Below, in pieces: positions 42,746 to 52,809 of a stretch of DNA of 64,000 bases; position 1 is the stretch's first letter, and every line of letters begins with the position of its first letter. Position numbers and translations under genes: made by a program. Origin of the DNA: Nilaparvata lugens (taxonomy: Eukaryota; Arthropoda; Insecta; Hemiptera; Delphacidae); contig NC_052511.1 of the NCBI RefSeq assembly GCF_014356525.2, positions 49,110,475 through 49,174,474 on the forward strand, written 5' to 3'. A model generated the notes under the pieces. The model was not told where the DNA came from. It was given only the letters and a program-made list of their open reading frames with translations, and did no database searches.

Positions 42746-43434
42746 ATGGATTAAGCTTAAGGCCATTTTTCTTTGTCCATTCCACTATCGAATTGATATC
42801 CTGATTCATTATTCCAACTGTTTCATTAATTTTTGTTATGGGACAGCTTAAATAGATTTGAAGGTCGTCTGCATAAGTATGGAAACTGGAGAATTTGATA
42901 ATGGAAGAAAGGTCATTAGCATACAAAGTGAAGAGGAGAGGGCCTAAAATTGAACCTTGTGGTACTCCATGCATAACGTTTTTCCAAGTTGACTTTTTGT
43001 CACCGACAGATACACATTGTTTCCTACCTAATAGATAGGATTTAAACCAAACTAACGAGTTGTGACTGAAACCAAGAATAGCCAACTTATTCAGAAGGAC
43101 TGTATGATCAACAGTATCGAATGCTTTAGAAAAATCAAATAGGGTGAGGATGGTGCATTTTCTTTGGTCCATAGCTAACCTTATATCATCAGTGACACGA
43201 AGCAGAGCTGTCTCAGTTGAATGGAATTTTCTAAAGCCTGATTGAAAGTTATGAAGCTTACTATTGTTGTCTAGAAATTTTACAACTTGAGCATGAATGA
43301 GTCTTTCTAGCACTTTGGACAATGCAGGTAAAATACTGATTGGTCTAAAATCCTCAACTTTATTGGGTGATGGAACTTTATTTAGAGGGCGAACCAGAGC
43401 AAACTTCCAGTTTTCAGGGAAAATGCCTTCTTCA
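42726..43434 (-). pseudogene. Reverse transcriptase palm region, copy 2
   Basis: One uninterrupted frame covers EEGIFPENWKFALVRPLNK through the DFSKAFDTVDH, GVPQGSILGPLLF and YADDLQIY motifs (YADD codons 42864-42875) to LNPSKHNPL and a stop. The catalytic Asp residues are intact. The N-terminal 7-8 residues of the open frame come from the neighbouring element. The stop arises because one A is missing from an A run at about 42747. Restoring the phase leads directly into the C-terminal frame below. The same missing base occurs in copy 1. Confidence 0.88.
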
Positions 43435-43435
43435 C

Positions 43436-43905
43436 CTATGGTGATGTAAATATCCATAAGTTAGTATCATTACAATAATCTTACCTTCAGATCCTATTTG
43501 TACAGTAATCTTTCTCTACAGATTCCTTTGAACATCAAGACGATGATATCTTATTTTGTCTCGCATATCCCACAATGAAACATGCTCTTGAACCAAACTT
43601 ATCAACTTTTCATTGTCCATAGTTACAACTTTATAAAACAGAACAAGTTCAAAAAACAGAAACAGAAAAGACTGTGAAACAATTTTGAGGTTAGGATGAT
43701 GTCTCATCTCGACTTCGATAGAAGCCGGAAAATCCCATTCAATTCGAATTGATAACTTGATCGGCCGGAGACGGCCGTGCACGGACGTATGAACCTGTTG
43801 CAATGGACGAGCATCTATAGCTTACTTTGTTGGGGGATCGTTCGGTAGTTTTCGGCCGATGCTACTTCGGACGAAATCGGTTCCAGTGGACGGCCCACCT
43901 TAATG
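43436..43905 (-). mobile_element. Harbinger-like DNA element with MADF exon, copy 2
   Basis: Inverted counterpart of 3600-4345. The right end on the plus strand is GGTTCCAGTGGACGGCCCACC followed by TTA. The TIR is shared with the other end of copy 1. The left part was cut by, or lost next to, the retrotransposon copy. Confidence 0.55.
43485..43620 (-). pseudogene. MADF-domain exon, copy 2, disrupted
   Basis: The minus strand from 43620 reads MDNEKLISLVQEHVSLWDMR, then IRYHRLDVQRNL and a TAG stop at 43516-43518. It continues to the splice donor GGTAAGATT at 43485/43484. The domain start, the Leu-Trp-Asp core and the donor are the same as in copy 1. The stop replaces the conserved MADF Trp, as in copy 1, but with a different base change. 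It would bind DNA if intact; here it is dead. Confidence 0.6.
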
Positions 43906-44139
43906 TTGTTGGGAAGCCGTGGAAACAATTGAAAACATAAAAAATTCAATTACATTTACAATTGAAAACTTGATAAATTCAATTACAACCGAAGTATTCG
44001 TTTTACACTTCTATTCTTATTCCTTGTTGATATAATGTTTATTTCCCTGTTTAAGTCAACACACTTCACCATATTGGGAGTTTTGTGGTGCTTCATCATA
44101 GGCCTACTCATTTGTTCATGTTCGAACAAATATTATATT
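43906..44139. other. AT-rich DNA
   Basis: Nothing recognised. Confidence 0.4.
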
Positions 44140-44335
44140 TGTTCAGATTGATAAAAACCATATAAAAGTTTGTAGTACCCTTTATTAAAAACTTTGAAAT
44201 ACGAGTAGTTTCGACCATAGGTCATTTTTAAAGTTTTTAATAAGGATTACTTCAAGTTTTTATATTTTTTTTATTAATTCGTACAAGAGTAGCCCATAGA
44301 AGTGAAGTGATTTCATTACATCTGTTTTAATTCAT
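44140..44335. repeat. Foldback element, third copy
   Basis: 'agattgataaaaaccatata' at 44158 pairs with 'tttttatattttttttatta' at 44257. 'gtttcgaccataggtcattt' is shared with 2518-2715. Confidence 0.6.
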
Positions 44336-44544
44336 TTATTTGTTTAATTTATTTTTCTCCTCTATTTCGATTCTTCCTTCATTTTTCTTTTCAATATTTA
44401 ACAGAGAAACCTTTCACTCCAAGATACTCTTCAATAAACAGAACCTAGAAAGCATGTTACACTGCGACCCTTTGAATAAGGTACTCTACATGTATTAAAT
44501 AAAGCCTGCTGAGACCCTTCCCATGTTACAGGGCGGAAACTGCT

Positions 44545-45230
44545 TTCAAGAAATCCTACACTGATATTCACTTCACACTGTCAGTATTTCTCATACAAAT
44601 AACACATTGCTCCTCATTTAACCAATGCTGACACCAGTTGAAAGCAAGGCCACCACAGTGAGTTTCACTTAACACTGTCAGCATTGTTTGAATGAGACGC
44701 ATTCAGGTTACTCCATAAGGAATACTGCCAGTTATAAGTGAATCTCACATGGTGAGATTCACTAGTTACTGTCAGTATCCCTCATGGAGTAACCTGAATG
44801 CGTCTCATTCAAACAATGCTGCCAGTTTACAGTGAATCTCACATGGTGAGATTCACTAATTACTGTCAGTATTCCTTATGTAGTAACATCAATGTGCCTA
44901 ATTCAAACAATACTGCCAGATATAAGTGAATCTCACATGATGAGTTCCACTAGTTTCTGTCAGCATTCCTTATGGAGTAGCATCAATGTGCCTCATTCAA
45001 ACAATACTGCCAGATCTAAGTGAATCTCACCAAGTGAGATTCACTAGTTACTGGCAGCATTCCTTATGCAGTAACCTGAATGCGTCTCATTTAACCAATA
45101 CTGACAGTTTAAAGTGAAACTCACTGTGGTAACTGCTTTCAACTTGTGTCAGTATTGGTTGAATGGGAAGCAATGTGTTATTGTATATGAAGGAATACTG
45201 ACAGTAGCTAGTGAATCGAACCTGGGGTTG
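44545..45230. repeat. Palindromic 94-bp array within a MITE-like inverted repeat
   Basis: Hairpins GTGAATCTCAC-(3 nt)-GTGAGATTCAC begin at 44739, 44832, 44926 and 45020, so the period is 93-94. Each unit also has CTGTCAGTATTCCTTATG-type sequence, a 'gagtaacctgaatgcgtctc' block and an 'attcaaacaatgctgccag' block. The array is flanked by inverted arms (44640-44700 and 45085-45145) that contain TTGAAAGCA, CACAGTGAGTTTCACTT and their complements. The simple form of the family is the 96-bp MITE at 51404-51499. Confidence 0.88.
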
Positions 45231-45289
45231 TTGCGTGAGTGGCAAGGTCTGGTCTAAGACTTCATTACAGGCATCCATCATCGTAATGT

Positions 45290-45720
45290 GCAGTAGAAAA
45301 AGACGGCTGACGTGGCGTGTGAAGATGTATGGGAAGTGGCTAGTGAAAGGGAATTAAGAAGAAGGGAGAGAAAGAACGGGGAAATAGATGAGAATATATG
45401 TAAAAGATTCCTTTCTCCTGAGAAAAGGAGCAGAAGTTTAATAATTTGAGTGAGAAGGAGTTGATGGAGAGAGAGAAGAGGAAAATGGATGAGAAGCTGT
45501 GTGAAAAGGAATAAAATATGGGAGCAGAAGCATGAGACTTCAAGTGGAAGGGAATGAAGAAAGAGAAGATGGGTGAGAGAGAAAGGGGGAGTGGATGAGA
45601 AGCTCTGTGAAAAGGAATAGAATGGGAGCAGAAGCATGAGAATTCAAGTGGAAGGGAATACAATAGAAGATGGGAGTGAGAGAACGTAGAAATGGAGGAG
45701 AAGCTAAGTTTCACTGAAAA
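45290..45720. repeat. GA-rich DNA with a tandem repeat of about 104 bp
   Basis: GGGAGCAGAAGCATGAGA occurs at 45520 and 45624, followed by 'ttcaagtggaagggaat'. The Ser/Phe-rich minus-strand frames (119 and 124 codons) follow this repeat. Confidence 0.75.
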
Positions 45721-45732
45721 TCAACTATTATT

Positions 45733-46462
45733 GACCGAACGTAGTGAGGTCTATGTTTCAACTCAGAGTTTTTTTTGTGTGTCTGTATGTAACGCGATTA
45801 CGGCCAAACGCCTCGATGGAATTCGATGAGATTTGGCAGGAATATTCCTTTTTCAACTACGCGTCCATGGTTTTTTGAAATTTAGCATTTCAAGGATAAT
45901 ATGAAAAGGAAAGGAATTCCTCCATACTCTGATATCACTATATCATCTACTTTGAATATAGGATGAATCAGACTATAGAATTATTCATAATCAATCAGCT
46001 GACAAGTGGATTATTCATTGCATGCATTACACTGATGTCTGGCCGTGTCTATTTTTATAAGGTTGGGTTTCAATATTTTTTATGAAAAAATTATGGGGCA
46101 CCCCCCACCAGTATCAATATTCTCACATTTGAAAAAAAAATTCAATAGGCGATTGGAAATAAAATAAAGAGTGATCAAATGGACTAAATAATGCTGAAGA
46201 AATTATAATATTCTTGATTGAAAAAAAAAAATTAAAATAGTTGAGAAATCTTTTTATCAGATGGAAAGATTATCACGGAACTGAATAAATTATTATATGG
46301 GATACAAATTCAAACGTGAACTGAGTTTATTAACATAAGTGAGTTTTTGATCTTGAAGAAAACTGTGAATTTGTGATTCAACTGAATTAACTAGAACAGA
46401 TGACATCAGATACTTGTGGATGAGAAAACTGCGTGAGATCTACTGTTCACAGAATTACTAGT
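45733..46462 (+). mobile_element. Family B element, apparently full length (about 730 bp)
   Basis: From TTGACCGAACGTAGTGAGGT to CTGTTCACAGAATTACTAGT. The end CTAGT after a short GTTC/GAAC stem is compatible with a Helitron 3' end. The 5' end lacks a clear TC, so I leave the class open. 'gtgaggtcta'-like words occur near both ends in the same orientation. Confidence 0.6.
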
Positions 46463-46740
46463 AAATTTCAAATTCATGTTTAGTTGAGTTTCTATTGGAG
46501 GGTAGAAAAATAGTTGAAGAGTAGAAAAAATTATGTCCAATTGAGTTTCCAGCTAAGGAAAATTATTGAAATTTTGTGACAGAGTTGGATCTTCAAACTC
46601 CAATTGAGTTTCCAGCTGTGAGTAAAATAGTAGTCCAAATCGATGTACGGTATTTTGACTATGAATGGATGAAGAAGCGAAATATGGAATAGAAATAGAG
46701 GTGAGCAGTGAAATGTAAGAAAGCAAAATAGAAAGCAAAA
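46463..46740. other. Unique-looking DNA
   Basis: 'caattgagtttccagct' recurs near 46535 and 46598. Nothing coding. Confidence 0.4.
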
Positions 46741-47390
46741 GACAGTGTTGAGAATAGAAGAGAAAATTATATCGTCAGAAAGTGTGAGGACGAAGCAATG
46801 GAAAAGAAGACTGTGGGAAAGAAGAAAGAGAAGAGGTTGAATAAGGAGGAGAAGAAGAAGAAGAATCAGGAGCTTAAAACTGACAAGGAAAATAAGTTAG
46901 TGTGGAAACGTATACAGTGGTTTAAGTTGAAGAGCTTTCGACCGGCTATCATCATAGAATATAATACGATATCACTCTCCAAGGAGTCGCTTTATTTTGG
47001 TTGCTATGACAACATCCCAAGAGAAATAAAAAAGGAACTGAGAGAGAAGAGAAAAAACAGAGAGAGTGGGTGAGAGAGGAAAAACGAGGATGGTGAGGGA
47101 GTAGAGAGAGAGGAGAAAAAAAGGAAGAGGGGGATTTTGAAGGAAGGGATAAGAGGAGAAAATAAGTGGTAGTAAGAAAAGGAAACATGGAGAGATGAAG
47201 ATGCCGAAATAGAGAGAGAGAGAGAGTGAGAGAGAAGAGAAGTGAGCGTGAAGATGGGAGAAGAGAAAGGAGAAAAGAAAAGGGAGAGGAGGATTGGCAA
47301 GAGAAAGGAGGAATAAATGGTAGAAAGAGAAGAAAACATGGGCAGAAAGAAGATTAGAAAAAAGAAAAGAAGATTGCAGTTCTTTATTCT
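46741..47390. repeat. Purine-rich low-complexity DNA
   Basis: GA/GAA-rich with no fixed period. The 91-codon Lys/Glu-rich plus frame (46798-47073) and the 194-codon minus frame reflect composition. Confidence 0.65.
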
Positions 47391-47397
47391 GAGTTTT

Positions 47398-47530
47398 ACT
47401 TTTCTTGCCCTACTACCATAGAAAGAAAGTATTGCTTTCCAAAAAAAAATAGGTACCCCAATTTCAAGTTTTCTATACGTTTCAAGGTCCCCTGAGTTCA
47501 AAAACATGATTTTTGGGCAATGGTCTGTGT

Positions 47531-47564
<34 letters not shown>

Positions 47565-48072
47565 ATGTGTGTATGTCTGTGACACCAAAACTCCATTCTA
47601 ATAAACGATTGACTTGAAATTTAAAACTTAAGGTCCTTATACCATGAGGACCCGACAATAAGAAATCAATAAAATTAAATTCAAGATGCGGAAAAAATGT
47701 CGGATAATTACTAAAAAATTTTTCTCGAAAACGGCTCTAACGATTTTCTTCAAATTTACGTATATCATGGATAGCTATTTATAAGCCCTATCAACTGACA
47801 TGAGTCTCATTTCTGGGAGAATTGCAGGAGCTCCGTAAAGTTCTTGAGAAAAATGGCGGATAATTACTGAAAAACCATGTTTTTCACGGTTTTCTCGAAA
47901 ATGGCTCTAACGATTTTCTTCAAATTTATATCATGGATAGCTATTTATAAGCCCTATCAACTGACATGAGTCTCATTTCTGGGAAAATTGCTGGAGCTCC
48001 GTAATATTCTTGATAAAATGGCGGATAATTACTAAAACACCATGTTTTTCACGATTTTCTCGAAATAACTTG
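47398..48072 (-). mobile_element. Family A variant with 170-bp internal duplication
   Basis: The 3' end (complement of ACTTTTCTTGCCCTACTACC) is at 47398, followed by the CA/GT region (47524-47580). The interior block GGCTCTAACGATTTTCTTCA occurs at 47733 and 47903, a 170-bp tandem repeat with a partial third unit. The body is well diverged from copies 1-3. Confidence 0.7.
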
Positions 48073-48099
48073 ACCGTTTTTTAGAAGAGAGAGGTAAAA

Positions 48100-48475
48100 A
48101 GAAAAAGAGAAGAGAGATGTTGGATAGAGGGAGGAAAAAGATCTCTTTCCTTCTTGCCCATAATTTTTCTTTCTCTCACTTCCTCTCCTTCTCTCTTCCC
48201 TTTCCTTCGGAGGAAAGAAGGAGATGAAGTGAGAGAAAGAAAAATTATGGGGAAGAAGGAAAGAGATAGAAGAAAGCATGAAGAGTAGGGTAAGAGAAAA
48301 AACAACCAACCAACCAAGAAACACAAGTTAGAAGTTGGGTAGGAGAAGAATGGTAGAAGGGAAGGGAAGAGGAAATAGAAGAAAGAAAAATGATGGGGAA
48401 GAAGGAAAGAGAAAGGTGATAAGAGAAGACAAAGGAGGAGGGTTGTAAAGAGAGAAAAAACAACCAACCAAGACC
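48100..48475. repeat. Purine/pyrimidine hairpin and repeat
   Basis: 48140-48190 (CT-rich) pairs with 48205-48270 (GA-rich). A unit of about 146 bp repeats ('gaaaaattatggggaagaag' at 48239; 'gaaaaatgatggggaagaag' at 48385), ending in ACAACCAACC. All frames of 90-128 codons here are compositional. Confidence 0.75.
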
Positions 48476-48774
48476 GAGAAGACAGTCATTGCGGTTCACG
48501 CGGTAATAAATCCGATTACTGATAGCGAGCGCCATTTTGTGTCTCGTGTGTGTTGAGTGCGTGTGTGAGTTGATGCATGTGTATGTGTGTGTGACTTACA
48601 TGTCAGTGTGTGTATGTGTTGAGAAACTAGTTTATTTTAACGATTTTCTTGCTCCTCAAATTATATAAAACTTGGCTTCATTTATTGCTTTGAATATTTC
48701 GTTGTTTCAGAATATGATAATGATTTCTATTAATGATCCTTTTGAATCTTGATACTATAGAATTAATAAACTAT
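48476..48774. other. Unique-looking DNA with GT-rich stretch
   Basis: GTGTGTG-rich sequence at 48541-48620. Nothing coding. Confidence 0.4.
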
Positions 48775-48902
48775 CTGGCAACGTTGCCGAGCTAGAAAAA
48801 TAATAGTGCTATCTACTTTGTCGAATGATGGTCAAGGATAGTAACACCTCTGTCACTTAAATTTAATCAAATACTGCCATTATAAAGATGATCTCACTAT
48901 AG
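48775..48902 (-). repeat. Family C copy (variant)
   Basis: 'ctggcaacgttgccgagcta' to 'tgatctcactatag', the same variant as 9200-9325. Confidence 0.7.
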
Positions 48903-49429
48903 TTGATGATTTATGATTTTTATTTACTTTTGTCATAGTCATTCAATCTCAGCTGTTTTCCATGCATTGAATCAAGCCAGTGAACAGCTGTTTGCGGAAG
49001 AAATAAACATATGATTATCATTGCAGCATACTCTACTGTAATGAAACCATATGTTTTCTTTACAATCGAGTATGTTTCCTGGTTCCAAACAGGAACTGCA
49101 AAACTGCTACAAAAAACCACCTTCAGCACTCCAGGTGGAAGTTTTGTCAACTTCTGCAAAATTCCAGATTTGTAATTTGTAGACTAGGTTATGTTTATAG
49201 AATGCATATAGTAACGTCAGCACAAGCAGGTAATGTTTTCTATTTCTCAAATATTATTCTTAACATTATTATGAAAAAAATTGTGTGAGTTACTTGGACG
49301 AGAATGTCTTTTGCAGTGCTTCAATAAAATTCTAGTCTCGGCTAACGCCATGACTAGAAACATAGTTCTCGCCTGCAAAAGGCCCCTTCCCGTCCTTGTG
49401 ACGTGAGATATTATTATCAGATACTTATT
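48903..49429. other. Unique-looking DNA
   Basis: A 79-codon minus frame (48920-49159) shows no domain. A 'tgcaaaaggccccttcccgt' stretch is noted near 49374. No gene call. Confidence 0.35.
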
Positions 49430-49570
49430 TATACATCGATAGATACAATATAATTCTCAACTATGAATGATTGGGAGAGGAACAACAGCCCAAAACTGTT
49501 CCTTTCCCAAATTTAGATAGAAATAAATTGTCCAAAAATAGGTTATGTTTACACTTCATAAGTTTTGTCC
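49430..49570. repeat. Dispersed retroposon-tail related sequence
   Basis: 'ggagaggaacaacagcccaa' and 'ccaaaaataggttatgttta' match 38635-38720. Confidence 0.55.
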
Positions 49571-49644
49571 GATGATGATAATTTTATTGATTTGGTTAAT
49601 TTAATAAACCAGACTTCAAAGAGTCTAACTGAGAATAAGTCTAA

Positions 49645-50727
49645 GGGCTGGTTTCCGAGTTCGGGATTTAGCTAGAGTTTAAAGTTCTAGACTTTAAACA
49701 GCTGGAGTCAGAAAATTGGCTTACCGAAACGGGGCGTAGCCGCAGTTTTTACTTTCCTTGCCCTATTACCATAGGTAAGGAAAGTATTGCTTTCCGAAAA
49801 AAAATTAAGGTACCCGAATTTCTATCTTTCTATACGTTTCAAGGCCCCCTGAGTCCAAAAAAGTGGTTTTTGGGTATTGGTCTGTATGTGTGTGTGTGTG
49901 TGATAAGGATCCGACACGAACAATTTCGATCAAATGCATTCAAGATGGCGGCTAAAATGGCGAAAATGTTGTCAAAAACAGGGGTTATCGCGATTTTCTC
50001 GAGAACGGCTCCAACATTTTGATCAATTAATACCTAAAATAGTCATTGAGAAGCTCTATCAACTGCCACAAGTCTCATATCTGTAAAAATTTCAGGAGCT
50101 CCGCCACATCACGCAAAGTGTGATTTTAGATTCCCGATTATCAGGCTTCAGATACAATTTAAACAGAAAATTCCAAGTGGAAAAGATTGGAGCATAAAAA
50201 TCTCTACAATTTAATGTTCAGTGACATTTTTCACCTAAATTGGAAAGAAGCTCTAAATTCGAGAAAAATGTGTTTATCCAATAAGCAAACTGTTGGCAAC
50301 TGTTGATTCTATTAAATCATTCACTATGAAGAGATAGCAGACTTCGTTTGTCGCCAGCGTTATTGTCCTGTCACCAGCTGGCAGATCTTTGAATAGTAGA
50401 CTTGGAATGCGCGTGTACACTTGCGTCAGGTGATAAATTTTTATAACGGCAAGGAAAGTTGTGTGAGTGATTTTTATGATAATCTTTATCTTCTCATTTC
50501 TATAATTAGAAACGTTTTTCCTTGACAAAATAAAACATTCCTAAATAATTCAAAATAGCCGAAACTTTACACTATTTTCTCTCTTTATCATGTGTTCAAT
50601 TTTATAGTTTTTCAAAATTTAATTTAAACGTAGACTGCGACTACGCCCCGTTTTGGAAAGCCAATTTTCTGACTCCAGCTGTTTAAAGTCTAGAACTTAG
50701 CTAGATCCCGAGCTCGGAAACCGGCCC
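49645..50727. mobile_element. Tourist-like MITE split by a family A insertion
   Basis: Termini GGGCTGGTTTCCGAG and the complement GGGCCGGTTTCCGAG pair over about 95 bp (49645-49745 and 50632-50727), including ACTTTAAACAGCTGGAGTCA. TAA lies on both sides (49642-49644 and 50728-50730), the expected PIF/Harbinger-type 3-bp duplication. Confidence 0.88.
49751..50475 (-). mobile_element. Family A element, copy 5, inside the MITE
   Basis: The 3' hairpin (ACTTTCCTTGCCCTATTACC...) is at 49751-49786, directly after TTTTT. The 5' end at about 50475 has lost the TCTGGTGTGGCG start but keeps CACTCACACAACTTTCC. The GT/CA tract is short (49887-49901). Confidence 0.8.
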
Positions 50728-50730
50728 TAA

Positions 50731-50930
50731 GGCCCGCCGCAAATAAGACCACGCCGTGGGATGTTTTGTAAACCATTGCTAGGCTTCTCTAGACATCTGT
50801 GTAATACATGCAATGAATAATCCACTTGTCAGCTCATTGATTATGAATAATTCTATAGCAATGGTTTACAAAACTTCCACGGCGTGGGTTGCTTTTCGTG
50901 GATTAGCGTGGGTCTACTTTGCGGTGGGCC
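50731..50930. mobile_element. Tourist-like MITE abutting the previous one
   Basis: Termini GGCCCGCCGCAAA and the complement GGCCCACCGCAAA. The inner arms include TTTTGTAAACCATTGCTA. TAA lies at 50728-50730 and 50931-50933. The left TAA is the right target duplication of the neighbouring MITE. The centre contains a family B-like 'gattatgaataattctatag'. Confidence 0.85.
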
Positions 50931-50933
50931 TAA

Positions 50934-51403
50934 AATAATATACTGGACGAAGAATAAACCCAATATAGTCTTTATATTTGAGACACTATACTTTCAATTT
51001 AAAAGTGGAATTGGAACAAACACAATGTATCATAAACAATACATTCTCACAAAACACACCACCCTTGTTTTGATTGGAAATACCAGAGGTCACAGTAAGT
51101 TTTTCCGGAGAATAATTCGTTGCTCAACAATTTCCTTCTCAAACTATTCCACTAGTTTCCATCAGAATACAGACTGACAACCTTTACAGTTTTCTCTAAA
51201 AAGGAGGTCACTGGTTCAATTCACTTATATGGGTCAAATAGTATTATAAATATAATATGAGGGACGTGAAATGGTCCAATTTCATTCAAATGCTGTAGTG
51301 AAGTAAGAGAAAACTTATACGATTGTTTTATTCTATGGTAAAGTTTGGACGAGCGTTGGGAAAAGTTGTAAAATACGAAACAAGTTTTGGAATTGTGGAG
51401 ACC
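50934..51403. other. Unique-looking DNA with a 97-codon frame
   Basis: A plus frame at 50884-51177 overlaps the MITE end. I recognise no domain in it. No gene call. Confidence 0.35.
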
Positions 51404-51499
51404 ATAGTGGGTTTCACTAGGAACTGTCAGTATTCCTTATAGATAGCATCAGTGCTTCCCATTCAACCAATACTGACAGTTTTAAGTGAACCTCACTAT
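51404..51499. mobile_element. 96-bp 'actgtcag' MITE
   Basis: ATAGTGGGTTTCACT and AACTGTCAGTATT on the left pair with AATACTGACAGTT and AAGTGAACCTCACTAT on the right. It is the simple relative of the 44.5-45.2 kb array. Confidence 0.8.
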
Positions 51500-52020
51500 A
51501 GATTTTCGTCAGTTATCTGTTGTATTCTCTGATTATGTTTTGTTTTTGTTCCTGGTTTATCGAAGAATGGAATTGGAATTTTATGAAGAAGCATAGATTG
51601 ATTTTAAGAGGGGAAAGGTTCATAGAGATTATTTAAAACTAGGCTCCGCAAGGGTCTGGATGAAACTTGATAAACTGAAAACTTGACCTACTGAAATCTT
51701 AAAGAATGCGTTCAAATTCGAAATACGTTCGGTAGGTTTATTCAGTTGGCTATCAAGAGGTGCGCTAAGATCGGAATCGAAAAACTTTTCAAAGATACGG
51801 CCAAAATTAAACCAACTTTCTTTGTATTTATTTATTTTCATTAATTTTTATGATAATAATTATGACAATTGTTTCAAATTAAAACAAAGATCTTCAATAA
51901 TAGATGCAACGTGAAGAAAAAATATGATAATTCTATAGCAGAAAAGTAATAATAATAATTATATTTGATATCAAGATCAATTACAACAATCATGATTAAA
52001 TTTGAATTATAAAATTATAT
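51500..52020. other. AT-rich DNA
   Basis: No gene. Sequence from about 51890 may be the body of the Helitron that ends at 52073. Confidence 0.4.
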
Positions 52021-52375
52021 TTGAAGAAAATCTATCTCCCAATTCCCGCAGCGAAGCACGGGTGCCCTGCTAGTATAATATCGAGTGACCTGGCTTGCTC
52101 AGGTCTGGTGTCAGAGCTTTCAGGTCGCAACCGATCAATTTCAGGGCTCTGAAATGACCTAACGACTGCTCTTTAGGCAGCCAGGACCGACGGCTTAACC
52201 TGCTAGTGATACTATGGAATTGAATTTTCTAGAATTATTAGTGCATGACAGAATTTCTAAAACGATATGTTCAATCATAATAATTGAAGTTGGATTATAA
52301 TTATATTTAAAGAAAATATATCTCCCAATTCCCGTAGCGAAGCACGGGTGCCCAGCTAGTGATACTATAAAATAT
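52021..52375 (+). mobile_element. Two Helitron 3' ends in tandem
   Basis: 'ctcccaattcccgcagcgaa' leads to a CCCG/CGGG hairpin and CTAG at 52070-52073, followed by T. The same end recurs with CTAG at 52356-52359, followed by T. Between them lies the repeat shared with 1800-1935 and 'gtgatactat', which also follows the second end. This looks like a partly duplicated Helitron 3' region. Confidence 0.7.
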
Positions 52376-52808
52376 TGCATTTTCTAAAATTATTACTTCA
52401 TGACATAATTTCTATTCTAAAACGACGATATACTCAATCATTCAGAATTGATACTCTATTCAAGAATAAATTAACTACTTTTAAGGCAGGAAACATAATT
52501 CAAAAGCGGATACAACCATAATTATGAAGCACGGCACAAGTTGTTCAACATGAATTTCCGAGGTCGACCGAGGTACTGATTCGTTCATCCCTTGGAAACG
52601 ATTGGGGAAGGGTGAGGAGAACTAAAAGAATAGATGGGTTCATTTTTGAACTAGGTACTCTGAGCTCATTTCTGAACTACTCTCAGAAAGTGAGTATTAG
52701 CTTTGAATAAAAATACAAGGGTTTAAGAAGTAAGAAGTAAGCATGCATTTCATGCTTTCACTACGGTAATAGTGAATAAATTGAGGTTCAGTATTCAACC
52801 AATCTGTA
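52376..52808. other. AT-rich DNA
   Basis: Nothing recognised. Confidence 0.4.
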
Positions 52809-52809
52809 A

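Larger units (their letters stand above)
41979..43434 (-). mobile_element. Non-LTR retrotransposon, copy 2, 5' truncated
   Basis: Nearly identical to 39001-40450 (offset 2982-2984 bp). It breaks off at 43434 inside the reverse transcriptase. Beyond this the sequence is the MADF-bearing element. Abrupt 5' truncation is usual for LINE insertions. No target duplication could be located. Confidence 0.88.

Noticed and set aside
42726..43457. Treating the MDIYITIGEEGIF... frame as a complete gene start
   Set aside because: The first residues come from the adjacent MADF-bearing element. Retrotransposon homology begins only at about 43434, so the ATG is accidental.
44545..45230. Possible CRISPR-like array (regular 94-bp repeats)
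   Set aside because: The whole unit repeats without unique spacers, the repeats are palindromic MITE sequence, and the context is eukaryotic.
51195..51225. tRNA B-box-like 'ggttcaattc'
   Set aside because: No matching A box or cloverleaf stems were found at the right distance.
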